A stretch of 64,000 nucleotides of DNA from Arcuatula senhousia. Lineage: Eukaryota > Mollusca > Bivalvia > Mytilida > Mytilidae. Location: assembly GCA_963971305.1 (NCBI GenBank), contig OZ020313.1, positions 27,814,602 to 27,878,601 of the forward strand, written 5' to 3'. The notes beneath the pieces are model-generated. The model was not told where the DNA came from, searched no databases, and saw only the letters and a list, made by a program, of their open reading frames with translations. Numbering within the stretch: position 1 is the stretch's first letter; the number at the start of each line of letters is the position of its first letter. The position numbers were made by a program, and so were the translations under genes. Below, piece by piece: positions 1 through 11,342 of this stretch.

Positions 1-243
1 TAAATCCTTGTCAAAGCTTTTGTTTGTCTCTGTCAACTATCTGGTTTTGTTCTATGTCCAGAGATGGGTCTTTCGTTGATTATTTAGGGATTTGTTTGAA
101 TCTTATGTATTGTGTTTTTAGTCTTGGGCCAATGCAAGACAACAAGCAGCGACCTGTTGCTGGCTGTTTTCCATTGTGATTTTTTAAATTGGCATTTCTT
201 TATGTTGGTTGTGTCGTGTACACTTATTCCACATCTCTTTATC
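1..243 (+). repeat. Dispersed repeat family A, 3' part (cut by window edge)
   Basis: This copy matches the repeat copies near 12900-13262 and 35255-35527. It starts with aatccttgtcaaagctttt and ends with cacttattccacatctct. It lies in an intron of the OTULIN-like gene, in the opposite orientation. The family is probably a non-autonomous mobile element; no protein is encoded. Confidence 0.6.
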
Positions 244-469
244 ATCTGTTATTTGATATATATCAATTTTTTTTTTTATAGATTTTATATGAACTAGTTC
301 ATTCAAGTTTTCTTCTACATTGTGCCCTGCATTGACCACTGTTAAGATAAGAAGGACAATAATTTGAAATTCTCTGTGAAATACCATTAGAAGCTTTTTT
401 GTGTGTTTTGAGAACCTGCTTGCAAAGATTTAAAAATATCATGATTATACTGAATACAAATTTGTTTAC

Positions 470-751
470 CTTTGAGAATAACAAAGTTAAACACTGTTGC
501 ATTAGGCTTAACCTTTGACCTTCAATAAGAGGAAGACGATTGGCAAATGTCCATTGGTTTAATCCTGAACTTGATAGGTTGAATCTTGTGGAGAGTTTAT
601 CGATGATTTGATTAACGTCCTTCCACCGTTTACAAATATCAACACCAGAACACAGACATTGAAACAGAGTCCCTCGAAGACCACAGTAGTTATCCCCCCT
701 GATTCTGCATAGATGGTTACATTTTGTGAGCTTTGGAATTTCTTCATAAGC
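470..751 (-). CDS. OTULIN-like gene, exon with catalytic cysteine
   Basis: This exon is exactly 94 codons (residues 612-705), phase 0 at both ends, with borders tttttcag and gtaaac. It contains GDNYC with catalytic Cys634 and the adjacent Asp631 that positions ubiquitin in the human enzyme. The downstream sequence NQWTFANRLPL resembles the helical region that follows the catalytic loop. It ends LTLLFSK. Sequence to its left (1-469) is intron carrying a repeat, so the remaining catalytic exons lie outside the window. Confidence 0.88.
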
Positions 752-3700
752 CTGAAAAATACAGCATCAAAATTGTCATCATGAGTATTGTAAAATTACA
801 AAATAAATAAATCTGGACTCCCCTTATCATGACTTATTGCATGTGTGAAATTTAGTTTGTTTATTTTGTACTAACTTCATAAAAGATGTATTGGTAGAAT
901 ACTAAGTCAGTCTGAAAACGTGGAGTGAAAAAATTATCATAGGATTAGAATTATGTCTTATGAATTATAAGATGAAGTTCTCAGAGTCTTTGATCTTAGT
1001 AACCAATCTAAGTGTTTTGAAGTTTTTAACTTAGGATTTTTCTTACATGTAATTCTGAAGATATTTTAAATTCTTATAAGTTAGATATGTTTTTGTTATA
1101 AATAAGTGTACTTTGTTTATTTGTTTTCAAAGTGATTTTTCTTTAAAATGTAGTAGTATCTAACAGTGTCATTATCACTTCCAATCCATTCATTGAGGTA
1201 ATTCAGGAAATCTGAATTCAAATGACTTATTTTTGTTTTTTGATTTTTTGTTTGTTTTTAGTATCACTTTGCATGCTTTTTAAAAAAAAAGACATTTCAT
1301 TCAGGGATTCAACATGTTCAAATAAGCACTGGTCTGAGATACAGAACTTTCAATTTTAGAATCAGGACCATTGAAATTCTATTTACAAAAGTCCTAGACC
1401 TGCATGTATTTACAGTTACTCCTATTGGGGACTTATAACATCTAATGTACTTTCCACCTAGTACTTCAAGAATTTCTTAACCTATTGCTCTCAAATGTCA
1501 ATTTAAACCCCTGTCATTGGATTTTGATATTTGCTTATTTTGCTAAAAGGAATCAGTCCATTTATTGGATTCTATTATTTTTGTGGCTTACTGATTATAC
1601 TGTCATCCATAACAAGTAATACTGTGAGCGAGCTCACAAAAGGATACCCCCCGCTTCATAATGGACTCTGTACTGTAAAAGAAAAATGTCAAGTCCAGTT
1701 ATCTCCCCTTGATGATAACCAAGAGCAATTCAAATTTTTCATGCACATCTACAGATGATGTCTTCCTTCATGTAAAGTTTCAACAAAATCCATCAAACAG
1801 TTTAGGAGGAGTTGCGCTTACGAGGTCTCCCATTAAATAATGTATTTTAAAAGTCTAAGTCCAATTATATACCCTGAATGATGTCTGATTGCGATGAAAA
1901 TTCTTCATGCACATCTACATATCATATACTTCCTTCAGGTAAAGTTTCATCAAAATCCTTTAACCAGTTTAGGTGGAGAAGCGCTTATGAGTTATGTGGA
2001 CAGACAGACGGACAGGGTGTTTCCTATATACCCCCCCAAACTTTGTTTGCAGGGGGTATAAAAACCACAAAAGTTGGTACCCTAAGAATAAACCCTCGTC
2101 ATGACTGAATTTAACATGTTTATACCTTTCTGATAGTGGTAGCTTTGCTGGTCTGTCCTTTCCATTCTCTCTCGACATAATCTGTTATAAGAACCTTTTC
2201 ACCTATCTGTAGGGTGCCTGAAAAAGAACAGAACATTAAATGTAAATTGGAACTTTGTTCAAAATATGTTATGTAAACATGGTAAAATAAATGTCATGCA
2301 TAAACATGATTAACATGACAAAACTTTTCATACTCTAGCTATTCCATGTATTTTGTTTTCAAATGTTAAATTCTTCAATTTACAAAGAACTTCATTCTAC
2401 ATTCTCGGTGTCTTTTCTATGTACATGTACATGTTAATTTGTGATTCAAGTGTATTTTTAAAATGAAATAACAACATGAACTATATGCAAGATTTGAAGA
2501 TGTTGATTATTTATTTTCTTAATATATTTATCAACTTTTGTGTTGTTGTAAGCACACTATCTACACATATAGCAAATAATGTGATAATCTGATAATGTGA
2601 TAATCTAATATACGGGTATCTAAATATGATTTTAATGAATATATCAGTCTTGATGACTTAAACAAGGGGCTATGGATAAAATCGTTTGGCACCCTTACCA
2701 TTATTGTTTGATTCTTTGTGTGGACTAGAATCTTTGGTCTGACAAACTTGAGCAACCCCATTTACATGACCCTGCGAAGCTGCGTCTCTGGCACTTTCAT
2801 ACACGCTACTCGATTCATCCATTGAGGACACATTCATACTGCTACAAGAAGCCTGTTCAGAGTCTTTATTCTGGCCACTAGTTGACCCTGATTTGGCAGA
2901 GTTATTGTTAAAATTTGAGGAAGGTTTGGCTAAAGGCAAATGATTTGAGTCTGAATTTTCTGAGGAATCTTTGGTCCAATCATTTTGGTTATGAATTTCA
3001 AAACAATCATCAGTGGAGAGATTATCTAATGTGCCATCTTTTTCTAAGTCGGATTCAACAGGACTATCATAAAGAATGCTACTGTGTCCGTTAGAACTTT
3101 TAAACAGATATTTAGAATGCAATTTATTTCTAAGTGAACTACCTAAATCACTATGTCTACGGCTATTGGGTGTTGTCTTGTCTCCATGGAGACCCTCAGA
3201 GTCCCAAGACATGTCAGGCATGTCAAAACTACAAGCAGGTGAGCTATCGGTACTACTGACTGAAACGCTACGAGATCGGCTAAGCTTACTTCTTGTCCTG
3301 TCCACAATTTCCACAGCTTTTTTAGCCAAGGGATGACTAGGTGAGTATTCAATGCTACTGCCATCACTATTCAATGCAATGTTTTTCAATTCATTGAGTT
3401 TGTTTGCCAGACTATTAAATTCTTCTTCTATATCTAGGACCTCCACTTGTAAATTATCAAACTGGTCTTCTGTGCTACGTCCAACGTCATAAACAGACGA
3501 AAATATTTCACTGTCTGGAGTAGCGATTCCAGAAAGATTGTCTAAATCAATGCTATATTTTCTGTTTCTTGCATATGGTGAAAAATCAGGGGAGGAATCT
3601 ATAGAGGAGGAGTTACTAGATCCAGCACCGTTATGACATTCTTGAAGACGATGAAGGAGAGAGTCACGAAAAAATCTATCAGGTGACCTGAGTTTCGGTA

Positions 3701-4469
3701 AAGATGAGACAGAGTCTTTTTCATCACAACTACACGATTCATCTGCACCAGAAAGACGGCAATGTTTGGAATCAGAATAGTTATCAGAGCTTAAGGAAGA
3801 CAATGGTTGCTGAACATCTTGTAGCACCAAATGGCGTGACGGATGCAAGTGTCCATCATCTTCCGAAGGAGGAGTCAATAATACACTACTGACAGTTAAT
3901 AAATCGTCTGAAAGCTCTATGTGAAACTTATTATTGGAGGCAGTGGTTGAATCACAATTTTCTTTGTTTGTTAAAATGTCAACATCAACGCTGATATTTT
4001 TAGACATGTTATTATCAGAAAATCTCCTATCACATTCTGGGTCTGATAAATTTGATATTGACTGGTCCATATTGGAAGATAATTGATCTTCCTGTTTTAA
4101 TTTGTCCATTTCTCTCATGTTTCTATCTTCAAGAGAATGTAAGCTTACATTGGCCTTAAGTGACCCTTCTAGATCAATGTTGGAAACATCCGATGGGGAA
4201 TACAACAACTGGCCAAGATCGCTTCCACTAGATGGGACTCTTACAGGTACAGATTTATCTGATGATGCCTTTCTTCGTTTCACACGTTTTTTCTGTTTGT
4301 GGCTTGTCATACTGGTCGACTCTGCATGGAAACGCAAGTTGTCTCTGCTTCTCGATTTTCTACCAACATGTAGTGCCACACCAGTTGCTGGGCTAAAATA
4401 TGCTGAGGTTTCGGGCTTGTTGGAGCTTGAGTTCCCCATGTTTGTCTCAACACCAGATCCATCAACTTT
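470..4469 (-). CDS. OTULIN-like deubiquitinase gene, 5' part (three exons; 3' end lies outside the window)
   Basis: OTULIN (FAM105 family) is a cytosolic cysteine protease that hydrolyses Met1-linked (linear) ubiquitin chains in NF-kB and cell-death signalling. Exons read on the minus strand are 4469-2699, 2217-2126 and 751-470. All borders are GT-AG and the phases (1, then 0) agree, giving about 705 residues before the window ends. Residues 593-599 (DYVEREW) and the following KG-T-KA stretch match the start of the OTULIN catalytic fold. RIRGDNYCGLRGTLFQ at 627-642 matches the vertebrate RVRGDNYCALRATLFQ, and Cys634 is the expected nucleophile. The inactive paralogue OTULINL lacks this Cys. 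The catalytic His and Asn would lie beyond the left edge. The start at 4439 has A at -3 and G at +4. The 580-residue N-terminal extension is unlike human OTULIN, whose whole length is 352 residues, and no DMYR-type PUB-interacting motif is visible. Family assignment is strong; exact orthology is inferred. Confidence 0.86.
752..1620. other. Intron sequence of the OTULIN-like gene, no further feature seen
   Basis: AT-rich DNA between the catalytic exon and the repeat at 1625. No coding match or repeat family was recognised on either strand. Confidence 0.5.
1625..2062 (+). repeat. Dispersed repeat with terminal hairpin and internal tandem copies (family F)
   Basis: It begins gagcgagctcacaaaagg and ends with a hairpin of the form tatacccccc...gggggtata at 2027-2060. 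Two internal units of roughly 110-120 bp share catgcacatctaca and agtttaggaggagttgcgc. A second family member lies at 34185-34600. No coding capacity is visible, and it sits in an intron of the OTULIN-like gene. Confidence 0.6.
2126..2217 (-). CDS. OTULIN-like gene, exon leading into the catalytic domain
   Basis: This 92-nt exon is bounded by ttttcag and gtataa. It completes the split Gly codon of the preceding exon and encodes residues 582-611. ITDYVEREWKG and the TSKATTIRK tail align with the vertebrate OTULIN segment DYCKKEWRGNTQKA. It ends in phase 0, matching the next exon, which starts with AYEEIP where human OTULIN has GYEEV. Confidence 0.83.
2699..4469 (-). CDS. Long first coding exon of the OTULIN-like gene: serine-rich, probably disordered region with possible myristoylation signal
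   Basis: This exon encodes residues 1-580 and ends inside a Gly codon (AAT G|GTAAGG). It begins MGNSSSNK, a good N-myristoylation consensus (Gly2, Ser5/Ser6). The body is rich in Ser, Asp, Asn and Lys with many SSS and DSS runs and basic patches such as KKRVKRRK near residue 52. One likely helical, coiled-coil-prone stretch reads VLDIEEEFNSLANKLNELKN. The frame is open for ten codons upstream of the chosen ATG, back to a 3' splice site (tttttacag) at 4470-4472. The protein could therefore begin in an earlier exon, in which case Gly2 would be internal. No folded domain is recognised. Confidence 0.8.
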
Positions 4470-4997
4470 CTGTAAAAATATATATAGCTGAAGATTAATC
4501 TTAAAACCCTGTTAAGTTTTAGTATAGGTATATGGAATAATTTAACAACACGTTAGAGCATGATCTAGAACATTACTAATCCCCTTACAGGATGAAAATT
4601 GTTGTATTTTTTATCTAAATATTACAAGATAAATAATTGATGGATTACTTTTCATCATTACAATAAAAACATACAACTAATTGGTGTCATTATAAATGTA
4701 GCTTGGGGGTTAAATGCATGTATATGTTTTTGTTACTTGAATTACCAAAATTGGAGTTTATATGCATGCCACAAAACAATGCATTTAAAAACAATTCTAA
4801 AAAACAAGAGAATACAATTTTAGTCTTGTAAAAATTGGTTATTCAGGTGTGAGTAGATGTGATATGATAAGTTTGTATAACTACAGACTAAGCAAGATTA
4901 GTGTTTATTTTTTTATATTTTGGTGTAATCTGTGCCAGTCATACATGTATGACACATACATGTATGAACATGATGAACCATGTGATTAGGATTTTTA

Positions 4998-5767
4998 TGG
5001 AACGCCAAATTAACATATATTCAATTAATTGTACCTATCTTCAAATAATTGAAGATATCTCCAATTATTTGAAGATATCTTCAAATAAATTGAAGATATC
5101 TTCAATTCAATTGTACCTATCTTCAAATAATTAAAGATATCTTCATATCAATTGAACCTATCTTCAAATGAATTATACCTAGGTGCAATTTAATTGCACC
5201 TAGGTATAATTCAATTGTACCTATCTTCAATTGAATTGAAGATATCTTTAATTCACTTGAAGATAGGTCTAATTCCAACATCTCCATAATTCATTTGGAG
5301 ATATCTCCAATTCATTTGAAGATATCTTCAATTCATTTGAAGATATCTTCAATTCATTTGAAGATATCTTCAATTCAATTACACCTATCTTCAATTGAAT
5401 TATACCTATCTTCAATTCAATTATAGATATAGAGACATTTGAATTGAAGATAGGTTTAATTCAATTGAAGATAGGTTCAATTCGATTGAAGATAGGTTCA
5501 ATTCAATTGAAGATAGGTTTAATTAAATTGAAGATAGGTACAATTGAATTGAAGATAGGTACAATTGAATTGAAGATATCTTTAATTGTGCTGAATTGTA
5601 CCTAGGTACAATTGAATTGAAGATAGGTATAATTGAATTGAAGATATCTATAATTGAATTGAAGATAGGTATAATTCAATTGAAGATAGGTATAATGCAA
5701 TTGAACATATCTTCAATTATTTGAAGATAGGTACAATTAATTGAATATATGTTAATTTGGCGTTCCA
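4998..5767. mobile_element. 770-bp fold-back (MITE-like) element with about 60-bp terminal inverted repeats and TA flanks
   Basis: The left end TGGAACGCCAAATTAACATA is mirrored exactly at the right end (5748-5767), and the match continues for about 60 bases inwards. TA dinucleotides flank both ends (4996-4997, 5768-5769), as expected of a Tc1/mariner-type target duplication. The interior is built almost wholly from short units of the type ttcaattgaattgaagatatc and ttgaagataggta in both orientations, so the whole element can fold on itself. It has no coding capacity and lies upstream of the OTULIN-like exon 4469-2699. Confidence 0.8.
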
Positions 5768-6549
5768 TAGATTTTTAACATTTAGTCCTCGATTGTAAAA
5801 TTAAAGAGTTAAATCCATGTTTTAATTCTAAACCAAAATCACTGCTATGTGGTGATATTTTCATATTTTTTCTTTGTCAAAACATCTTACTTATTCATTA
5901 TAAGCACACACCAACATGACCTGTCAATTATATTGATCTAATTTTACAGTAATCAAAACATAATCAATGTTCAGAACAAAACCTCATTTAAAATACAACC
6001 ATAATTTAAATGACGTAGTTAGTTGTAGCCTACCTCTTGACAATTTATGCCATTTTATAGTGGTTGTTCTCATGGCAATCAAAATATCCACCATGTAATT
6101 ATAAAATATTGATCAACTTCACTTCCTGTTGTTTACATAAGGGGGATAACTCTATTTTTTTAAGTCAATACTATTTCAAATATTTAAACTATTTTGTATG
6201 ATTGGAATTAAAAATGTTTTCATACGTGTGAATACTAATGAACATTCAAAATGACAATCAACATAAAATACTTTTTATGTTTAAAACTATTCCAGAAAAA
6301 AAACATTATAATAATGATCCAATATGTAAATTCTTGTATATATATTTGTATTTTTTGCTATTGATAGCTACAATTGCATGATTTGAAGTTGTTTTATTAT
6401 AAAATTCTCTGAAGGGTCTTCACTATATGAACTGCTTATAAAAGCTTTGCTATAAGGCAGTCCTTCACACCTACATGTAAAAGTGAACAATGCAAGATGG
6501 CAATTTTAAAATTTAAACTGGCAATTTTAAAAGCAGCCAGAACTGGCAA
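5768..6549. other. AT-rich sequence, with candidate polyadenylation signal for the 6657-6826 exon
   Basis: No gene was recognised. On the minus strand AATAAA occurs at 6398-6393, about 260 bases downstream of the stop codon of the membrane-protein exon. It is a reasonable 3' end for that transcript, although such hexamers are frequent in AT-rich DNA. Confidence 0.35.
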
Positions 6550-6636
6550 TTTGGGAGACTGCTGGTTGTTGTCCATAATGCCAATCATTTGTGTATGTTG
6601 TGTTGGGTGCACTTATTCCACATCTCATTATCTTCT
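6550..6636 (+). repeat. Family A fragment
   Basis: The segment from gctggttgttgtccata to cacttattccacatctc matches the last 85 bases of the family A repeat (compare 13175-13262). It lies in the presumed 3' untranslated region of the minus-strand membrane-protein gene. Confidence 0.55.
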
Positions 6637-6656
6637 TTCAATCCTTTTTTGCCATC

Positions 6657-6826
6657 CTAACAAACCTGTGGTTCTGATATTTGACTGTCATTCCTTGTAC
6701 CAGGTTTCTTTTTCTTCGGGGGCTTTTTCAGCAGTGGTCTTATAAATCTACAGTATAGCTTGTATAAGATGAATCCACCAAGTCCAAAAGAGATCCCTAC
6801 AGCACAGATAATACTGGCAGATTTGG
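6657..6826 (-). CDS. Terminal exon of an unrecognised single-pass membrane protein
   Basis: It follows a 3' splice site (ggctg on plus, cag on minus) and runs 56 codons to TAG in phase 1. It encodes a hydrophobic helix (SIICAVGISFGLGGFILY), then a Cys/Arg juxtamembrane segment and a strongly basic tail (RPLLKKPPKKKKP), ending EPQVC. This is a type I topology: an outside domain in earlier exons, one membrane pass, and a short basic cytoplasmic tail. The protein family was not recognised. The first ~75 bases of this exon are the source of the tandem array immediately upstream. Confidence 0.55.
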
Positions 6827-7700
6827 CTGAAATAGAACATTAAAAGAAGCATGTAAAGTTTAAGAACAATCCATCAAGTCAAAAGAGATCCCTACAGCAC
6901 AGATGATACTGGCAGATTTGGCTGAAATAGAACATTAAAAGAAGCATGTAAAGTTTAAGATGAATCCATCAGGTCAAAAGAGATCCCTACAGCACAGATA
7001 ATACTGGCAGATTTGGCTGAAATAGAACATTAAAAGAAGCATGTAAAGTTTAAGATGAATCCATCAGGTCAAAAGAGATCCCTACAGCACAGATGATACT
7101 GGCAGATTTGGCTGAAATAGAACATTAAAAGAAGCATGTAAAGTTTAGGATGAATCCATCAGGTCAAAAGAGATCCCTACAGCACAGATAATACTGGCAG
7201 ATTTGGCTGAAATAGAACATTAAAAGAAGCATGTAAAATTTAAGAACAATCCATCAAGTCAAAAGGAGATCCCTACAGCACAGATAATACTGGCAGATTT
7301 GGCTGAAATAGAACATTAAAAGAAGCATGTAAAGTTTAAGAACAATCCATCAAGTCAAAAGAGATCCCTACAGCACAGATAATACTGGCAGATTTGGCTG
7401 AAATAGAACATTAAAAGAAGCATGTAAAGTTTAAGAACAATCCATCAAGTCAAAAGAGATCCCTACAGCACAGATAATACTGGCAGATTTGGCTGAAATA
7501 GAACATTAAAAGAAGCATGTAAAGTTTAAGATGAATCCATCAGGTCAAAAGGAGATCCCTACAGCACAAATGATACTGGCAGATTTGGCTGAAATAGATA
7601 TAAGAAGTATGTAAAGTTTGTATAACATGATTCCACCTGGCACCAAGTCCAAAGGAGATCTCTATGGCACAGATTATACTGACAGATTTGGCTGAAACAA
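6772..7700 (-). repeat. About ten tandem copies of the transmembrane-exon start and its 3' splice site
   Basis: Units of about 95-96 bp are repeated head to tail. Each contains ggcagatttggctgaaatag, which on the minus strand is a 3' splice site followed by codons for AKSASIICAVGIS. The copy nearest 6826 continues into the full helix and tail. Most of the others run into a stop about 20 codons after the splice site. The most distal copy (about 7600-7700) differs most, and its frame stays open for more than 40 codons. Units agree closely, so the expansion is recent or homogenised. Confidence 0.85.
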
Positions 7701-9118
7701 AAATAAGATAAAAGTAAACCAAAAAAATAAAGAGTTCACAAATGTATATGTTGCCACATTATGAATCTCTGATACATGGACATGTTTTTTGCAGGTCTGA
7801 CCTCGACACAACATGCCTTACCAATGTCAGAGTATATATATGTACAGTCATCCCCAATGTTAAAACTGGAACTTTCCATTCTCAAAACTTGACCAAAAAG
7901 CTATTTGAAACATACTACAATACACATGATACATTGTATAGTCAGTTACACAAGTTTATTTATTTTTTAACACAATAATCTACAACAGCAAAAGAAAATG
8001 GTTAGACTAGTATAAGAAAGCATTATATGAAGGCTAAAAATTGATCATCATTAATATTAAGCTAAAGCCAAAGCTATGCAGAAAGCTCAAGTATGACCAT
8101 ATTTTCAATATTGGTGGAATGGTCCGGCCATAACCTGTTGACATGTATTTCTAAACAAATATTTGATGGCATTATAGGTACAATGTATGCTATCCTTATT
8201 TGTTACCATCTGTTACATAATGAAATTGATTTTCATATTTTCTATGATAAATGAATTAGAAATAAAAATCTGCAACAAAACAAAACATTGCAAAAATATT
8301 ATATAATGTTTAGTCCAATATAACAATATATCCTAGATCCTCATCCCCTCCTACCTATTTTTTCAGGCACTTTAAAAATTTCTAGTTTGATTTTTTAGCT
8401 TTATCATATTCATTTTAATTTTGGTCAAATGTTTTAAAATGGCAGAATATTGTATCAAAATGGACAAGAGAAAAAAATAAGAAAATCAAAATAACCATAC
8501 GGTTATCACTCAACTTATAATCCACTGGCTGAAAATTGTGTCTGTATGTCTGTCTGTCTGTCTGTCTGAAGGTTAGGCTTAATACATGCATTAAGGTGGC
8601 AGCCTCATTTCAACTGAGATTTTCACTAATTGTAATAACATATAACAACCTATGTTACATATAATATGATAATGAAAAAGGTCACCATCATGTACACATG
8701 GTACTTGCAGGACTTGTAAATACCAGAAGTAATGAATATTCAGAAAATGACGACCTCTTCATTATCTTATATCTAAGGGTTAATGTAAAATGATGCATTC
8801 AAGATTCCTAGCTAATAAGAACTGTCACATTGTATACTCTTTATATATGTTTACAACAGAATGAAGCCATAATTTGTCACTTTATAATCAAATAGTGTAG
8901 TGCAATGGCCTCTACACGTCTTTCATACCCAATTTTCGCCCAGTGTTATGATTTTCTACAGCTTGTTTTAAGCAAAACCATCAATATACTGAGATTTAAT
9001 AAAGGGGATCTTAGAGTGAGCAAGTATTGCAACAAGTATAAGAAGAGATTATACAGTGTGAAACTAGAAAATGTGTCTGTGAGCCACAGGATGGCCCTCC
9101 CGTTCTTGAAATATTATT
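7701..9118. other. Intronic or intergenic sequence with a (TCTG)n microsatellite
   Basis: No gene was recognised. A short tetranucleotide run tctgtctgtctgtctgtctg lies at about 8547-8568. The rest is unremarkable AT-rich DNA. Confidence 0.45.
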
Positions 9119-9960
9119 GACCCCCAATGTGTATCACATGGGACATTGACCTTTACAAAGAAATTAATCAAAAGTGTTAGTGCGTTAAACATAGGTAGCA
9201 GTGACTTAATTTCTTGTAGGTACCCTGTTACCCAAGACACATCTAGAGGTGAAATATAATTGACCCCTAACACGAAGTATCTGAGACATGGACCTTAACC
9301 AAGAACTTAACCAGGTCATTCATGCATAAAATATAGGTCACAATGACCCAATTTCTTTTGATAGGGTGTCATGTTACCCAAGACATATCTAGTAGTGAAA
9401 TACCATTGACCCCTAACATGTAGTATCTGAGATATGGACCTTAACCAAAGTCATTGACATGCATAAAATATAGGTCACAGTGACCCAATTTCTATTGATA
9501 GGTGTAATATTACCCAAGACACATCTAGCGGTGAAATACCGTTACCATTGACCCCCAACATGTACCGGTAGTATCTGAGATATGGACCTTAACCAATAAC
9601 TTGACCAAAGTCATTCATGCGCATTACGTGTATATAGGTCGCAGTGACCTAATTTCTAGTGGGTGGTGTCACCTTACACAAGACACATCTATCAATGACC
9701 CAAATCATCTAGTATCCAAGTTATGGACCTTAACCATGAACTTAACCAAAGCTGTTCATGCATAAAATATAGTTCATAGTGTCCTATTTTCTAGTGGGTG
9801 GTGTAACACTACCCAAGACCCATCTAATGGTGAAATATCATTGACCCCCAACATCTAGTATCCGGGTAATGGACAAGTTAACCAAGAACTTAATCAAAGT
9901 GTTATGGATGGACATACAGAAAGATGGACAAGGGTATCCACATACCTCATGTAGGTGATC
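9119..9960 (+). repeat. Minisatellite, about six units of about 144 bp
   Basis: Units start near 9119, 9261, 9407, 9549, 9694 and 9842. Each has tgacccc(c/t)aacatgtagtat, atggaccttaacca, cattcatgcataaaatatag and ttacccaagacacatct. Copies differ by some 10-20 percent by eye, so the array is older than the exon array at 6772-7700. It ends in tgtaggtgatcgggacat. Confidence 0.75.
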
Positions 9961-10317
9961 GGGACATAAAAAAAACCTTTTAACAGAAGAAGAATGAGAG
10001 CTTGTTGTAGTGAAGGTGTTTGGCTACTAACACAATCCTTTCAGGGTCAAAAATTTCATAAACCAATTTTCAGACTTTTACTTAACAAAATTCACAAGAA
10101 CAATGCCAGTCCTACAGAGGAGATGAAAAATGGTTGTCCTGCATATGGTAAGAGCTATACCCAATGCTATGGCTAGAGACCCCCCCCCCCTTTGGTACGA
10201 TCTTGTAACCTGTTTCCCCAGTGATCCCAAATTTTTATCATCACAATTTTATATCTTAAATTTGCTCAACCACATGAAAAAAACTCCAAAGAGTACTATA
10301 CATAATTTGCATCTCAC
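9961..10317. other. No gene seen
   Basis: AT-rich sequence with a C-run near 10180. Nothing was recognised. Confidence 0.4.
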
Positions 10318-10477
10318 CTTCAATAAGAAGAGCATCATGAATAATGACCACATCCCCCGCAAAATATAGACCCAAGTCTTCCATCACATCATGTGTTCCA
10401 TTATAGCAAGTACAAAGCATTTGTTTTAAATAATTAAAACTATTTCGGTTATAATAACTTTCCAATAATCTCCAGTG
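10318..10477 (-). CDS. Candidate internal exon of the unrecognised membrane protein
   Basis: 160 nt between ttctgctag and gtgagat on the minus strand, open in one frame (53 codons plus one base). The product contains FNYLKQMLCTCYNGTHDV, with an N-glycosylation sequon (NGT) and two cysteines, and ends DVVIIHDALLIE. It ends in phase 1, exactly the phase required by the transmembrane exon 6826-6657, so the two probably join. The left border is less certain because the acceptor tract is weak. No family was recognised. Confidence 0.45.
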
Positions 10478-11342
10478 CTAGCAGAAATCTTCAATCTTCT
10501 CCATCTTTAACATGCACTTAACAAATATAAGCTTTGTAAAATATAAACACACACTTATGTTGATACAAGAAATACATTTACACAACTTAGTCATCAATAA
10601 TCAGACATGTCAGACTGCAATTTGCACTTCAATCAATGTGATATAAAAAGAATAAAAATGCATGCTTGAAACTTTAAGCCCAATTTATACATGTACGTTA
10701 TTGTTTCTATGAACAAAAATTACTTTGCACAACATGAATATTTGGAAATGTAAATATTTATAAATGTCTGCGGGATTGCTTATAAAGCATTTAAAAGTTA
10801 TTAGATATAAAATAATGGCTTTTGATACATGTAATTGAATAGATTTACCATTCTGTTCAAACAATTAACCACTGCAAACTGTGACTCATATTGATATAAA
10901 ATTATGCAGTTCAAAATTGATTTCTTTAAGATCACAGGATATTTGATTTTCCCACAAAAATAACATCAACTTTCATTGTTATACATGTTATAAGGACACA
11001 TTAGTTTCAAGGCAAGAATATTTTGATACAAAAATCTGCCAAAGAAATATTTATATAACATGAACTTTCTTATATCTTTTCTCTAAGCTGTTTAATCTAC
11101 AATGTTTCTAACATTTACAGCTGTTAAAGTTGCAGCCCTGTTTCCATGGAAATGCAAACAATACAGAAAACTATTTCATTATAATGGCTAGAAGCCTAAA
11201 ATTTGACATTTACAAAATGCTATTATAAAGTTGGTAAAGAATAAAATGAGATATGTCTGATGCTCTTGCATATAACCTGAATTGCCCATTATGCAAAAGT
11301 AGAAACATTAAAATATTTAGCATAATGATATCTGAACAAATC
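10478..11342. other. No gene seen
   Basis: AT-rich sequence, probably intron of the minus-strand membrane-protein gene. No repeat family was recognised. Confidence 0.4.

Noticed and set aside
3076..4491. Plus-strand open frames opposite the long OTULIN-like exon
   Set aside because: Antisense shadows of a real coding exon; no splice or homology support.
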